Notes: generated by a model from the letters alone, not told the origin. Shown: positions 27,029-37,738, counted from the first letter of the stretch. The stretch: DNA of 64,000 bases from Shimia biformata (GCF_016888515.1 NZ_JAFEJK010000001.1:1459475-1523474), one strand, 5' to 3'. Made by a program: numbers and translations.

Positions 27029-28177
27029 TCAGCTGCGCCCCGCAAGAAGGGCGCGCGAGATATTGATGCGCTGCACGTCCGACGTGCCTTCGTAGATTTG
27101 GCAGACGCGCACGTCGCGATAGATTTTTTCCACGGGAAAATCAGCAAGGTAGCCATAGCCACCCAAGGTTTGAATCGCATCGGACACAACCCGTTCGGCC
27201 ATCTGGCTGGCAAAGAGCTTGGCGATCGAGGCCTCGCGCAGGCAGGGGGCGCCGCTGTCTTTCAGCCGTGCCGCGCTGAGAACCAGCTGGCGGGCGGCCT
27301 CGACCTGCATGTCCATGTCGGCCAGCCGAAAGGCCACGGCCTGATGCTGGGCAATCGGCTTGCCAAAGGCGACACGGTCCTGCGCATAGGCCACCGCCGC
27401 ATCCAGCGCGGCCTGCGCCATGCCTACGGATTGAGACGCGATCCCGATGCGCCCGGTTTCAAGCGACGACAACGCAATCGCCAGCCCCTGGCCTTCTTCG
27501 CCGATGCGATTGAACGCAGGGACTTCAAGGTTGTCAAAACTCAGGGTGCAGGTGTCGGATGCCTTCTGACCCAGTTTCTTCTCGGGTGCGCCAACCGAAA
27601 ACCCGGGTGTGCCCGGTTCGATGTAAAAGGCGCTGATGCCTTTCTTGCCCGCATTGTGGTCGGTGACGGCAAAGGCAATCACACCGCCTGCAATCTGCGC
27701 CGAGGTGATGAACTGCTTGGACCCGTTCAACACGTATCCGGTATCGGTGCGCGTCGCGCTGCATGTTATCGCGGCGGCGTCGCTGCCGGTGTGGGGTTCG
27801 GTCAGGGCAAATGCCCCGATGAACGCGCCGGCGGCGGCGGGCGTCAGCCAACGCTCTTGTTGCGCGTCCGAGGCAAAACGGCTGAGGATTGCGCAGAAGG
27901 GTGCGTTATGCACCGACATCATGGTCGACACGGCACCATCCCCGGCGGCAATTTCCATCAGCGCCAGCGCATAGGAAACATAATCGGCACCAATGCCACC
28001 CTGGTCCTCGGGCACGGTCATCCCGAGGAACCCCAGCTCGGCCATTTCCCGGATCAACGCGTCCTCGATCCGCCCCGCCGCTTCGCGGGTCAGTGCGCCC
28101 GGGGCAACGCGATCGCGTGCAAAGTCGCGGGCAGTTTTCTGGATCAGGGATTGTTCCTCGGTCAGGATGCCGGTCAT
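27029..28177 (-). CDS. Acyl-CoA dehydrogenase
   Basis: A 382-residue FAD enzyme of the short/branched-chain acyl-CoA dehydrogenase type that introduces the alpha-beta double bond after the BCKDH step. The FAD/substrate motifs FALTEPHTGSDA and YVLNGSKQFITSA, the DRVAFGKPIAQHQAV block and the catalytic glutamate in QIYEGTSDVQR are present. The ATG at 28177 lies one base after the thiolase stop; the frame open to 28198 overlaps thiolase. Context suggests isobutyryl- or 2-methylbutyryl-CoA as substrate. Confidence 0.93.
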   Translation of the reverse strand: MTGILTEEQSLIQKTARDFARDRVAPGALTREAAGRIEDALIREMAELGFLGMTVPEDQGGIGADYVSYALALMEIAAGDGAVSTMMSVHNAPFCAILSRFASDAQQERWLTPAAAGAFIGAFALTEPHTGSDAAAITCSATRTDTGYVLNGSKQFITSAQIAGGVIAFAVTDHNAGKKGISAFYIEPGTPGFSVGAPEKKLGQKASDTCTLSFDNLEVPAFNRIGEEGQGLAIALSSLETGRIGIASQSVGMAQAALDAAVAYAQDRVAFGKPIAQHQAVAFRLADMDMQVEAARQLVLSAARLKDSGAPCLREASIAKLFASQMAERVVSDAIQTLGGYGYLADFPVEKIYRDVRVCQIYEGTSDVQRINISRALLAGRS

Positions 28178-28178
28178 G

Positions 28179-29378
28179 TCAGGGCCTTTCGATTGCAATT
28201 GAGAGCGCCTCGCCGCCGCCGATGCAGATCGACGCGATGCCGCGTTTCAGCCCGCGGGTTTCAAGGGCGTGCAGAAGTGTCACAACGATACGCGCGCCGG
28301 ATGCGCCGATCGGGTGACCAAGCGCGCAGGCGCCGCCGTTCACGTTTACGCGGTCCTCGGGGATGTCGAGGTCGCGCATGAACGCCATCGCTACCACTGC
28401 AAAGGCCTCGTTGACCTCCCAGAGATCGACGTCCGATGCCGACCAGTTCAACTTGTCCAGCAGTTTGCGCGTGGCAAACACAGGGGCGGTGGTGAACAGG
28501 GACGGGGCCTGAGCATGCGCCGCAGTTCCGGCAATCCAGGCGCGGGCGGTCAGGCCGTCAGCCTCGACTTTGTCGCGCGAGGCAAGCACCAGCGCGGCGG
28601 CGCCATCGGAAATCGACGACGAACTGGCCGCCGTGACGGTGCCATCGGCCCGGAACGCGGGGCGCAGTTGCGGAATGCGGTCGCGGTCGGCAAGGCCGGG
28701 TTGTTCGTCGCGCTCGATCACGCTTTCGCCCTTGCGGGTCTTGAGCCGGACAGGGGCGATTTCGGCGTCGAACCATCCGGCTTCCTGTGCCGCCAGCGCG
28801 CGTTCTAGCGAGCGGATGGCAAAACCATCCTGTTCCTGCCGCGTGAACCCGTATGTGTCGGCGCAGTTTTCCGCGAACTGCCCCATCAGCGCGCCGGGCT
28901 CATAGGCATCTTCCAGCCCGTCATGGAACATGTGGTCGACAATGGTGCCGTGCCCCAGACGTTTGCCGGATCGCGACGTCGGCACGAAATGCGGCGCGTT
29001 GGTCATGCTCTCCATGCCGCCGGCCAGGATGACGTCCGCGTCCCCCGCACCAATGCGGACCGCGCCGTCGATGATCGCCTTCATGCCAGAGCCGCACACT
29101 TTGCTGACCGTGGTCGCCGGGACCGACTGCGGAAGCCCCGCCTTCAAAACGGCCTGCCGCGCCGGGGCCTGACCGACACCTGCGGGCAGCACCAGGCCAA
29201 TCGCGGCTTCGTCAATCGTCTCTGGCTTGATGGCGGCATCCGAGACCGCCGCTGCAATCGCGCTGGCGGCAATCTCCGGGGCCGAGGCCGCACCCATTGC
29301 GCCTTGAAACGCGGTGATCGGCGTCCGCCGCGCCGAAAGGATCGCTACTTGTTTCACGTCGGGGGTCCTTTTCACCAT
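28179..29378 (-). CDS. Acetyl-CoA C-acyltransferase (thiolase)
   Basis: A 399-residue thiolase. The nucleophilic cysteine is in SKVCGSGMKA (near residue 94), the histidine in ALGHPIGASGAR and the second cysteine in SICIGGGEA. It cleaves 3-ketoacyl-CoA to acetyl-CoA plus a shorter acyl-CoA; in this operon the natural step is thiolysis of 2-methylacetoacetyl-CoA from isoleucine, an inference. It is the first gene of the bkd run and lies divergent from an Lrp gene. Confidence 0.94.
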   Translation of the reverse strand: MVKRTPDVKQVAILSARRTPITAFQGAMGAASAPEIAASAIAAAVSDAAIKPETIDEAAIGLVLPAGVGQAPARQAVLKAGLPQSVPATTVSKVCGSGMKAIIDGAVRIGAGDADVILAGGMESMTNAPHFVPTSRSGKRLGHGTIVDHMFHDGLEDAYEPGALMGQFAENCADTYGFTRQEQDGFAIRSLERALAAQEAGWFDAEIAPVRLKTRKGESVIERDEQPGLADRDRIPQLRPAFRADGTVTAASSSSISDGAAALVLASRDKVEADGLTARAWIAGTAAHAQAPSLFTTAPVFATRKLLDKLNWSASDVDLWEVNEAFAVVAMAFMRDLDIPEDRVNVNGGACALGHPIGASGARIVVTLLHALETRGLKRGIASICIGGGEALSIAIERP

Positions 29379-29487
29379 TCCGCCTGCACGATACCCCTAA
29401 TGCTCGGCATATTTTTGTCTGAGTATTTGCTGGTGGACACAAAGTGTGCATGAATGATGCCGTAAATCTGCAAAAGGAGCTTTTCGC
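29379..29487. promoter_or_regulatory. Divergent bkd operon / Lrp regulator promoter region
   Basis: These 109 bases separate the thiolase start from the Lrp start and must hold both promoters. The centre is AT-rich (CGGCATATTTTTGTCTGAGTATT). BkdR of Pseudomonas, an Lrp homologue, binds upstream of its bkd operon; the same arrangement here is inferred. Confidence 0.45.
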
Positions 29488-29949
29488 ATGCTTGATCTGG
29501 ATGAGGTGGACAAGGCGATTCTGCGGGCAATGCAGAGCGACGGCAGCCTGTCGGTTACTGAAATAGGAGAGCGGGTCGGGTTGTCGCAATCGCCCTGTTC
29601 CCGAAGGATCGCCCAGCTTCAGAAAAAAGGCGTCATCACGGGACGGCGGGTCATGCTGAATGCCCGCGAGCTGGGCTTCCAGACCATGGTGATCGTCAGG
29701 ATCAGGCTGCATAGCCACGAAAAGAAAACGTTGGAAGATTTCCAGAAGGCGGTTCGTGCCATCCCGGAAATCCAGATTGCCCTTTTGGTGCTTGGCGACT
29801 TTGATTTCTATCTGCGGATCGTCGTCCGCGACATCGAACATTACCAGCAGCTTTTGCAAAGCAAGCTGGTTGCATTGCCGGGGGTCCGCGAGATGCAGAG
29901 TTCGGTCATTCTCGATGTAGTCAAGGACAGCTCGGCCCTGCCGCTGTGA
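29488..29949 (+). CDS. Lrp/AsnC family regulator, probable BkdR
   Basis: A 153-residue Lrp-type protein with the helix-turn-helix VTEIGERVGLSQSPCSRRIAQL (about residues 22-43) and a RAM domain. AAAGGAG precedes the ATG. It is divergent from the thiolase-acyl-CoA dehydrogenase-BCKDH operon, the same relation as BkdR to bkd in Pseudomonas, where it activates in response to branched-chain amino acids. The ligand is inferred. Confidence 0.88.
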   Translation: MLDLDEVDKAILRAMQSDGSLSVTEIGERVGLSQSPCSRRIAQLQKKGVITGRRVMLNARELGFQTMVIVRIRLHSHEKKTLEDFQKAVRAIPEIQIALLVLGDFDFYLRIVVRDIEHYQQLLQSKLVALPGVREMQSSVILDVVKDSSALPL

Positions 29950-30229
29950 GCCTCTGATCGGGCGGTGTTGCTGCGGATGTCACTGGCGCAGCGCACACGC
30001 TTGGCGCGAGGAACGGTTGGGTGTGACAAATATGCTACCCGCGCAGGTTGAGGGCCGGAACGGGTGGGCCCGTCGGTATCAATCCTTGCGGGACGCGGCG
30101 CCTTGGTGCTTTCTGTTAGCCATAAAAAACAGACTATTCTCACCGCCCGAAAGCGGCCGATAAGCGTTTCCGCCGCACGGTGGACGGAACTCCGGGTGCG
30201 ATGTGCGGTGGCAGTTTTGGGGACGGACG

Positions 30230-33200
30230 ATGGCAAGCGCGATTTCAAACGCATTCAAGCGTACGGCTTTGGCAGCAGGTTTTTTGGTTGCGACACTGGG
30301 GCCAACCGTCGCCTGGGCGGACGTGCCCGACTTCAGCGCGGTGTTCACACCGGACGAAATCGTCGTCGACGGAACGTCCCAGCTAACCTTCACGATCGAC
30401 AATAATACACCCGATCCGATTGCCACATTTCTCAACAGTTCGACCCTGCCTGCCGGGATGGTTGTTGCCGTCGGTGGCGCAACCAGCACTTGCGGCGCAG
30501 CCATCACCGCCCCTGTGGGCGGATCGAGCATTGCGTTCAGCGGAGAGCGCATCGGCGCCTTTACTACCTGCGACATCAACGTGCCCGTCACCGCGCAGTC
30601 CGTGGGAACGTTCAACTTTGTATCCGGGAGCCTTGTGACTTCGAATGGCAATGCGGTCGCGGCAACGGCTGACCTGGATGCCACTGTTTTGTTGCTCGAC
30701 AGCCTGACCCTGTCGGCCAGCCAGACCACGCTGGATCCGGGCGGGTATTTCACGCTCAGCTACGATTATTCGATCAATTTCGGCGTGGGCTTTTCCAATG
30801 CGGTGCTGCAGACGACGCTGCCAGCCGGTCTTGAATTTGCCGATCCTGCCAATATCACCTCGACCTGCGCTGCGACCAATAGCGTGACCGGGGACACGTT
30901 CGAACACAGCTATTTCCTGCCGGTGAATACGCTGACCTCCTGTCTGGTCTCGGTCGATGTGCGTGCCGTGTCGCCGGGAACGTATGACCTGGTTCAGACG
31001 CTGGAATATACTTCGGTCAATCCGCTGCCGCAGGATAGCATTTCGATCACGGTCAATCCGCTTCCCAGCGCCGACGGCGTCAACCTGATCAAAAGCTTTG
31101 ACCGCAGCACGGCCTATGGCGGCGACACCACGACGCTGACCTTCACGTTGTTGAACCAGAGCCGCACTGAGGCGGCGACGGATATCGCCTTCAGCGATGA
31201 TCTGGATGCGTTCCTCAGCGGCACGGTGTCCTTGGGTGTGACGCGCGACACCTGTGGCGGCACGGTATCCGGCAGTTCCACAGTTTCGGTATCCGACGTG
31301 TCGCTCGCGCCCGAGTCATCCTGCGAAATCGACGTCAATGTCCAACTGCCCGCGTCGCCGGTCAGTGACACCTATACCAACACGACCAGTACCGTGACCG
31401 GGCTGCTGGATGGCAACCCGTTTGCAGGAACGGCGGCCAGTGCGGACCTGATCGTTGCAGCGGCGGATTCCGCGCCGGTCAGCCTGACCAAATCCTACAC
31501 GGACGACCCGATTATCCCTGGCGGGACCGTCACCGTCGAATATACGGTAACCAACAACGACGGCACCAACGCCGCGACCGCGATCACATTCGATGATCCG
31601 ATCGGCACGCCCTCGGGCATGTTTCTGACGGGCGGCCCCTATTCGGACATCTGCGGGACCGGCAGTTTTGCTTACCAGATCGACGTTGCCGCGACGCCTC
31701 ACGTGCGTCTGGAGGCGGGGTCCCTGCCGGCAGGCGGCAGCTGTACCTTCCAGATCACCCTCAGCACCGAGGTCGCCACCGCGCCCGGTTCCTACCCGGT
31801 CGAGACCTCGTCGATCTTCGGAACGATCAACGGCATCAGCAAAGAAGGCGCGCCTGCCAGCGATACGCTTGAGGTTCTGGGTGGCGCGAGCCTGAGTTTC
31901 TCCAAGGCGTTTTCGGCAGACACGGTTGTCGCGGGACAATCCGTGGACCTGACATTCTCAATCACCAGCGCGCCGGAATCCGCGCAGGTCGCCACTGCGC
32001 TGGCGTTCACCGACGATCTTGATGCATTTGTCTCGGGGGCAACGGCAACTGCGGTCACCGCCAACACCTGCGGCGGCACGATGGCCGGAACCTCGGTCCT
32101 GAGCTACAGTGGCGGGACCCTCGCGCCGGATGGCACCTGCGAGGTGACGGTGACCGTGGACATCCCGGGTGGCGCGACCGGGGGCAATTACACCAATACT
32201 GCGAGCGCTTTGTCAGGACTGACCGGCACTGACCCCGTGGCTGCACCGGCCCCGTCTGACGACTTGACGGTTTACGAGGTGGAACCACTTGCCGTGTCCT
32301 CGGTTGTCTCACCCGCGACGGCCCTTCCCGGTGAGACCGTCGAACTCACCTATACGTTCGAAAACCCGGATCCAACCGCCACGAAGACCGTCAATTTCTT
32401 TTCGGTCGATGTGGCCGCCGCAATTCCGGGTGCAACGGTCACCTTTGCAGATACGGCCGGTTGCGGTCCTGGCGCCATCGCACTTCCGGCCACTTCAACC
32501 AACATATTTTTCTTTGGCATGGAAGTCACGGAAGGGACCCCCTGCGAGGCGTCGGTGACCGTGGTAGTTCCTGCGTCTGCGGCTAATGGCACATATGTTT
32601 TCACAACCAGCGCTATCGACACGACTGGTATCGATTTTCCGCCGGAAAACACGCAGCTTGAAATCAATCAGGACATCCTGTTCCTGACGCTGGACTTCGT
32701 CGATGCCAACATTGCTGCGGGCGGCAGCGGCACCGCGACCTATACGCTTGAGAACCTGAGTGGCTCCGTGGCGCTGACCAGTGTCGCCTTTGGCCATGAT
32801 CTGGACGCACAGCTTTCGGGCATGCTGGTAGACTCGGTGGTGTCCAACACCTGCGGGGGCGTCGTTGCAGGAGAAAGCACGTCGATCCTCGGGCTATTGG
32901 GGGGCACGCTTGCGGCTTCGGCGTCCTGTGTCGTGACCGTGGAACTGTCCGTGCCGGGCGCAACCCCTGCGGGCCCGGTCGTGTTTACGCCAGGCGCCCC
33001 CAGCGCAAGCGCAGGCGTTGCGGTGATCGGGTCGTCTCTGGGCGACACGCTTCAGGTCCTTTCGGCGACACCGCCGACCTTTACCAAGACATTTGTCGGT
33101 GGCGCCTATGCCCCCGGAGGGGTGGCGCAAGTCACTTATGAAATCGTGAACAACGATTCCTCTGCCGCGCTGAATTCCCTGACGTTCGCGGACGATCTTG

Positions 33201-36200
33201 ACGCGACGCTGGCCGGGCTTGTCGTGACCGGCGGCACGGGAAGCGGTCTTTGCGGGGCCGGGTCCATCGTCGCGGGCACTAGCGTTGTCAGCCTTTCGGC
33301 TGGCAGCCTGCCCGCCGGTGGCAGTTGCCAGTTTACCCTTGATCTGCAACTTCCCGCAGGTGCCGCCGCAGGGGGGTATACCTCGGCTGGTGCGGACCTG
33401 TTTGACAACGGCCTTCTGGTCACAACCGGCGTCGCGGGCAGTTTCAGTGTTGAACCCGCGCCCAGCTTCACCAAGGCATTCGTCCCGGCATCGGTGGTGC
33501 TTGGCGATGTCTCGACCTTGACCTTCTATATCGACAATTCGGGGTCCTCGCTTGAGGCGAGCAGCCTTGATTTCACAGACAACCTGCCAGCGGGACTTGT
33601 CGTTGCGCCGGTGGCAAACGCGGTATCGACATGTATCGGCGGCACGCTGACCGCCGTGCCGGGAAGCGCGGTGGTTTCCTATTCCGGCGGTTCCATCGTG
33701 GCAGGAGAGGGGTGTACCCTGTCTGTCTCCACCCGCGCCCTGAGCGCTGGCGCCCTGATCAATACCAGCGGCGACCTGACGTCGAACCTGGGGAATTCGG
33801 GCACGGCCAATGCCACGCTAACGGTGACAGCTGCACCGGTCCCCGGGTTTGACAAGTCCTTTGCCACCTCAAGCGTCGCGCTCAACGGCACGACAACGAT
33901 GACCTGGACGATCGACAACAGCGCCGCCCTGATCGAGGCTACAAGCCTTGATGTCACCGATATCCTTCCCGCGGGCATGATCGTGGCGACACCGGCCAAC
34001 GCATCGACGACCTGCACGGGCGGGACGCTGACGGCGGCGGACGGGTCCGGCACGGTCTCTTATTCCGGGGGCAGCGTCGTGGTGGGGGCAAGCTGCTCCG
34101 TATCGGTTGATGTGCAGGCCACGGGGACGGGCGCGCTGGTGAACACCACCGGGGCGCTGACATCGTCGCTGGGCAATTCCGGCACCGGACAGGCCACGCT
34201 GTCGGTTCCGGTGATCGGGATCGACACGCCGATTACCGCTGACAACATTCTTAACGCATCCGAAGCTCCGACGACCACGATTTCCGGCACCACGTCTCAG
34301 ATCGAGGACGGCCAGACTGTCACCGTGAATGTCAGCGTGACGGGCGGCGGCAGCACCCAGACCACCACCACCGTGTCCGGCGATGCCTGGAGTGTCGTCA
34401 TGGACCTGTCGGGCCTGGGGGAGGGCGGATTTACCGTCACGGCAGATGCCAGCGACATCAATGGGTCGGCGGCGGAACAGGCATCGGCAACCGGGTCCAT
34501 AGACCAGATCGCGCCTGATGGGTGGGGCATCGCACTGACACATAGCCAGGTGAACCTGGCAAACCTGACGGCGCAGGGCTTCCAGTTCGCGGGGGCCGAG
34601 GTCGGGGCGACCTATGCCTATACTATCACGTCAAGCGGTGGCGGCACGCCGGTCACTGACACTGGCACGGTTACATCCGCGAACCAGACCGTACCCGGGA
34701 TCGACGTCACCGGGCTGGCGGACGGCACGCTGACTTTCTCGGTCACATTGACCGATGTCGCCGGCAATGAAAGCGCGCCGGAAGAAGACACCGTCGGCAA
34801 GGACGCGGACGCACCGGGCCTGTCCTTCGACAGCCCCCTGTTGACCGACGATGTCGTGAATGCGGCCGAGGCGTCCACCGCCCTTGTGTCGGGCACGGCA
34901 AGCGGTCTGGAAGACGGACAGGTGGTGTCGGTAGAGGTCACGGACACCGGGTCGGGACTGGTGTCCGGCACGGCCTCGGTCTCGGGCGGGGTCTGGAGTC
35001 TGACACTGGATCTCAGTGGTCTTGCGGATGGCACTCTTGACCTGACGGCGGATGCTTCGGATCTGGCGGGCAACCCGGCGGCGCAGGCCACGGCCACTCT
35101 TGCCAAGGACGTTCAGGGGCCGACGGCAACGCTGTCCGGGCCGGCCGGACCGCAAAGCGATCCTTTCACGGTCACACTGACCTTTTCAGAAGCGGTCACC
35201 GGTTTCGAGCTTGCCGACCTGTCAATTCAGGACGGTGTGGCCAGCGACCTGACCGGCGGCGGAACAAGCTTCAGTTTCCTCGTCACGCCAGACCATGACG
35301 GGACCGTGCAGATCGGCCTGCCCGAAGGCGCGGCAGAGGACGCCGAGGCGAACCTGACCCAGGAAGGGCCCGCGATCCTGGTCGAGGTCCATCTGTCCGG
35401 CACCCCGAACCCCGATCTTGTCGATAGTGACGGCGACGGCATCTCCGACATCAAGGAAGGCAGCGGCGACCGCGACGGCGACGGTATCCCGAACGCGCAG
35501 GACTATGATCCGCAGGGCTATTTCTATTGCGAGGATGACGGACGGATCCTGAGCGGTGGCGGCATCACCGTCACCGGGCCGTCGGGATCGAACAGCAGTG
35601 TCGGTATCGCCAATGACATCCAGATCGTGCGTGACGGTTCATCGGGTGAATTCCAGTGGTTCGCGCTGCGGCCGGGAACCTATACGGTCAGCTATTCCTA
35701 TCCGACCGACCTTGGCGTCGCCAGCACCGCGCGCCTGTCGTCGGGCGCAGTGGACGTGACATCCCTGCTGCCGGACGATCCCGCCGTTCTCGGCTCGACC
35801 GAAAGCGGCACGACCGGCTTCCTGGCCGATCCGTCGTTAGCGGCGAACCCGGTGTTTTACGAGAGCTTCACCTTCGAAGCCGGCGACCCCTATGTTCTGG
35901 CCAATAACGTGCCACTGACGCAATGCGCCGAGAACCAGGTTTCGGTTGTCGCGTCGGATGACGGCGCCGAGGCCAATGGCGGTACCCCGGACGACATGTC
36001 CTTCACGGTTTCCCAGGGCCGGGTCGCCAATATCGACACGGTGATCGACTATGTCCTTACGGGTACGGCGACCTCGGGGGCGGATTTCACTGCCGTTCCC
36101 GGATCAATCACCCTTCCGGCAGGCGACACCTCGGCGGTTCTGGATATCGCAGTTCTTGAGGACGTCCTTGTCGAGGGAAGCGAAACGGTCATTCTGACCC

Positions 36201-37738
36201 TGACGGGCGTGTCCGCGGGGGACGACGCCACGGTCCTCAGCCCGACACCCGCCGAGCTGACCCGAACCGCGACGATTGCTGATGACGACCTGGCCATGAT
36301 CGCCGTCACAAACGATGATCTCACGGCCTCGGAAAACGGCGAGGATACCGCGCAGATGTCGTTCCATCTGCTGGGGGCTCCGGTCGTGGACGTGGTGCTG
36401 CAGTTTGCGGGCGACGGGCAATGTGACGTGTCCCCGGCAACGCTGACCTTCACGACCGCGACATATGACACGCCGCAATCGGTCACCATCACGGCGGTCG
36501 ACGATGACGAGTTCGAAGGCAGCCACAGCTGTCAGCCGACGGTGACGGTCAGTTCCACCGATGCGCAATTTGCCAGCCTGACCCTGTCCCTGGCATCCGT
36601 CGCGGTGACCGATGACCTTGTCGACCAGATCCGTGACCAGTTGGCCGAGGTCCTGGAGAACGATCTTGAAGCAGCGGTGCGCACCCAGCAGCGGTTCTTC
36701 AACCGGATGGCCAAAGGCGCGTTGCGGCGGCTGAAGGATGGGGTGGAACACCTGGGGTGCGGTCCGGTCGAAGAATTCGACGTAGACGGCAGCCTCAGTA
36801 TCGAAGGCAGCCAGGGTCAGTCCTCCGGCACTTTCGGATCGGATTTCTACAATTGCCTGACCGGACAGCGCCAGATCCTCGACGGAAGTTTCTCGCTCAG
36901 CCGCTCCGACGACATGGGGACGCAGCTCATGCTTCAGTTCGCAGCACAGAATGAGCGGTTCCACACCGCGTCCGACCTGCGCGGCTGGTTCTGGGGGGGC
37001 TATGGCAGCCGCACCAACGCGGACGGTCCGGCCGATGGCTCGATCAATGGGCTGGGTGTCAACGGCGGCATTTATGGCGCACGCGAAATGGGGCAGGGTC
37101 TGTTCCTTGACTACTATGCCGCGGGCGGGGTCGGGCACCATCGCTTCGACCTGACCTTTGCCGGAGCGCCAGACGATATCGGGGCATCGGGGCACTACAA
37201 TTACGGGGCCGTCTATGCCGGTGCGTCCGTCTCGGGGCAGACGCAGCTGAACGCCATGACACTCAGCCCCCGGGTTGGGGTCGATGTCGCCTTTGCTGCG
37301 GCCAGCGACGCTTCGGTCACCGTTCAGCAGCTTGCCAACGCGGATACCGGATCGATCGACATCCGCAACTACAACGGTGGCCGCCTGTTCGCCGAGGTCG
37401 AGTTCGCGCAGGATCGCAGCCTGACGGGTGTCGGCGCCAAGACGCCCAGCACAAGGATTCGCTTCGCTCCGCGTGTGGCCTGCGAATTGTCCTCGTATGA
37501 CGGCACCACGGCCTGCGGGTTCGGCCTGGCTTTCGCAAATGAGATCAGCAATCCGTTGACCGGCCTGACCTATGGGTTCGAACTGGATTACGAGCAACTG
37601 GACGATGTCGACCGGTTCAGCCTCGATCTCGTGCGGCGGCGCGAGTTCGCAAATGGCCGCGGCTCGGTTGTCACCCGCTTCTCGGCACCGTCGACCGAGG
37701 AACTGCGGCTTGAACACAGCATCGGGTTGGACTTCTGA
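30230..37738 (+). CDS. Giant secreted repeat protein with C-terminal autotransporter-type beta-barrel
   Basis: A 2502-residue surface protein. A signal peptide (residues 1-30, ending TVAWA) is followed by about ten tandem beta-sandwich repeats of roughly 125 residues (to about 1327), each with a cysteine pair around NTCGG and SCxxxV and opening with FTKxFxPxxV-like segments. Then come three or four bacterial Ig-like units (to about 1725) and a calcium-binding thrombospondin-3-like DSDGDGISD/DRDGDGIPNAQD block near 1730-1760. Two Calx-beta-like units follow (about 1905-2130). A barrel of about 320 residues ends in LDF with C-terminal Phe. The ATG at 30230 gives the signal peptide. Its likely role is adhesion or a surface coat. 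It stands alone, with 280 gene-free bases upstream. Confidence 0.85.
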   Translation: MASAISNAFKRTALAAGFLVATLGPTVAWADVPDFSAVFTPDEIVVDGTSQLTFTIDNNTPDPIATFLNSSTLPAGMVVAVGGATSTCGAAITAPVGGSSIAFSGERIGAFTTCDINVPVTAQSVGTFNFVSGSLVTSNGNAVAATADLDATVLLLDSLTLSASQTTLDPGGYFTLSYDYSINFGVGFSNAVLQTTLPAGLEFADPANITSTCAATNSVTGDTFEHSYFLPVNTLTSCLVSVDVRAVSPGTYDLVQTLEYTSVNPLPQDSISITVNPLPSADGVNLIKSFDRSTAYGGDTTTLTFTLLNQSRTEAATDIAFSDDLDAFLSGTVSLGVTRDTCGGTVSGSSTVSVSDVSLAPESSCEIDVNVQLPASPVSDTYTNTTSTVTGLLDGNPFAGTAASADLIVAAADSAPVSLTKSYTDDPIIPGGTVTVEYTVTNNDGTNAATAITFDDPIGTPSGMFLTGGPYSDICGTGSFAYQIDVAATPHVRLEAGSLPAGGSCTFQITLSTEVATAPGSYPVETSSIFGTINGISKEGAPASDTLEVLGGASLSFSKAFSADTVVAGQSVDLTFSITSAPESAQVATALAFTDDLDAFVSGATATAVTANTCGGTMAGTSVLSYSGGTLAPDGTCEVTVTVDIPGGATGGNYTNTASALSGLTGTDPVAAPAPSDDLTVYEVEPLAVSSVVSPATALPGETVELTYTFENPDPTATKTVNFFSVDVAAAIPGATVTFADTAGCGPGAIALPATSTNIFFFGMEVTEGTPCEASVTVVVPASAANGTYVFTTSAIDTTGIDFPPENTQLEINQDILFLTLDFVDANIAAGGSGTATYTLENLSGSVALTSVAFGHDLDAQLSGMLVDSVVSNTCGGVVAGESTSILGLLGGTLAASASCVVTVELSVPGATPAGPVVFTPGAPSASAGVAVIGSSLGDTLQVLSATPPTFTKTFVGGAYAPGGVAQVTYEIVNNDSSAALNSLTFADDLDATLAGLVVTGGTGSGLCGAGSIVAGTSVVSLSAGSLPAGGSCQFTLDLQLPAGAAAGGYTSAGADLFDNGLLVTTGVAGSFSVEPAPSFTKAFVPASVVLGDVSTLTFYIDNSGSSLEASSLDFTDNLPAGLVVAPVANAVSTCIGGTLTAVPGSAVVSYSGGSIVAGEGCTLSVSTRALSAGALINTSGDLTSNLGNSGTANATLTVTAAPVPGFDKSFATSSVALNGTTTMTWTIDNSAALIEATSLDVTDILPAGMIVATPANASTTCTGGTLTAADGSGTVSYSGGSVVVGASCSVSVDVQATGTGALVNTTGALTSSLGNSGTGQATLSVPVIGIDTPITADNILNASEAPTTTISGTTSQIEDGQTVTVNVSVTGGGSTQTTTTVSGDAWSVVMDLSGLGEGGFTVTADASDINGSAAEQASATGSIDQIAPDGWGIALTHSQVNLANLTAQGFQFAGAEVGATYAYTITSSGGGTPVTDTGTVTSANQTVPGIDVTGLADGTLTFSVTLTDVAGNESAPEEDTVGKDADAPGLSFDSPLLTDDVVNAAEASTALVSGTASGLEDGQVVSVEVTDTGSGLVSGTASVSGGVWSLTLDLSGLADGTLDLTADASDLAGNPAAQATATLAKDVQGPTATLSGPAGPQSDPFTVTLTFSEAVTGFELADLSIQDGVASDLTGGGTSFSFLVTPDHDGTVQIGLPEGAAEDAEANLTQEGPAILVEVHLSGTPNPDLVDSDGDGISDIKEGSGDRDGDGIPNAQDYDPQGYFYCEDDGRILSGGGITVTGPSGSNSSVGIANDIQIVRDGSSGEFQWFALRPGTYTVSYSYPTDLGVASTARLSSGAVDVTSLLPDDPAVLGSTESGTTGFLADPSLAANPVFYESFTFEAGDPYVLANNVPLTQCAENQVSVVASDDGAEANGGTPDDMSFTVSQGRVANIDTVIDYVLTGTATSGADFTAVPGSITLPAGDTSAVLDIAVLEDVLVEGSETVILTLTGVSAGDDATVLSPTPAELTRTATIADDDLAMIAVTNDDLTASENGEDTAQMSFHLLGAPVVDVVLQFAGDGQCDVSPATLTFTTATYDTPQSVTITAVDDDEFEGSHSCQPTVTVSSTDAQFASLTLSLASVAVTDDLVDQIRDQLAEVLENDLEAAVRTQQRFFNRMAKGALRRLKDGVEHLGCGPVEEFDVDGSLSIEGSQGQSSGTFGSDFYNCLTGQRQILDGSFSLSRSDDMGTQLMLQFAAQNERFHTASDLRGWFWGGYGSRTNADGPADGSINGLGVNGGIYGAREMGQGLFLDYYAAGGVGHHRFDLTFAGAPDDIGASGHYNYGAVYAGASVSGQTQLNAMTLSPRVGVDVAFAAASDASVTVQQLANADTGSIDIRNYNGGRLFAEVEFAQDRSLTGVGAKTPSTRIRFAPRVACELSSYDGTTACGFGLAFANEISNPLTGLTYGFELDYEQLDDVDRFSLDLVRRREFANGRGSVVTRFSAPSTEELRLEHSIGLDF

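Noticed and set aside
26724-27095. Possible repeat protein encoded by the hexanucleotide array on the plus strand
   Set aside because: The frame is antisense to E1alpha for most of its length, and the Gly/Ala or Pro/Val dipeptide runs come only from the repeat.
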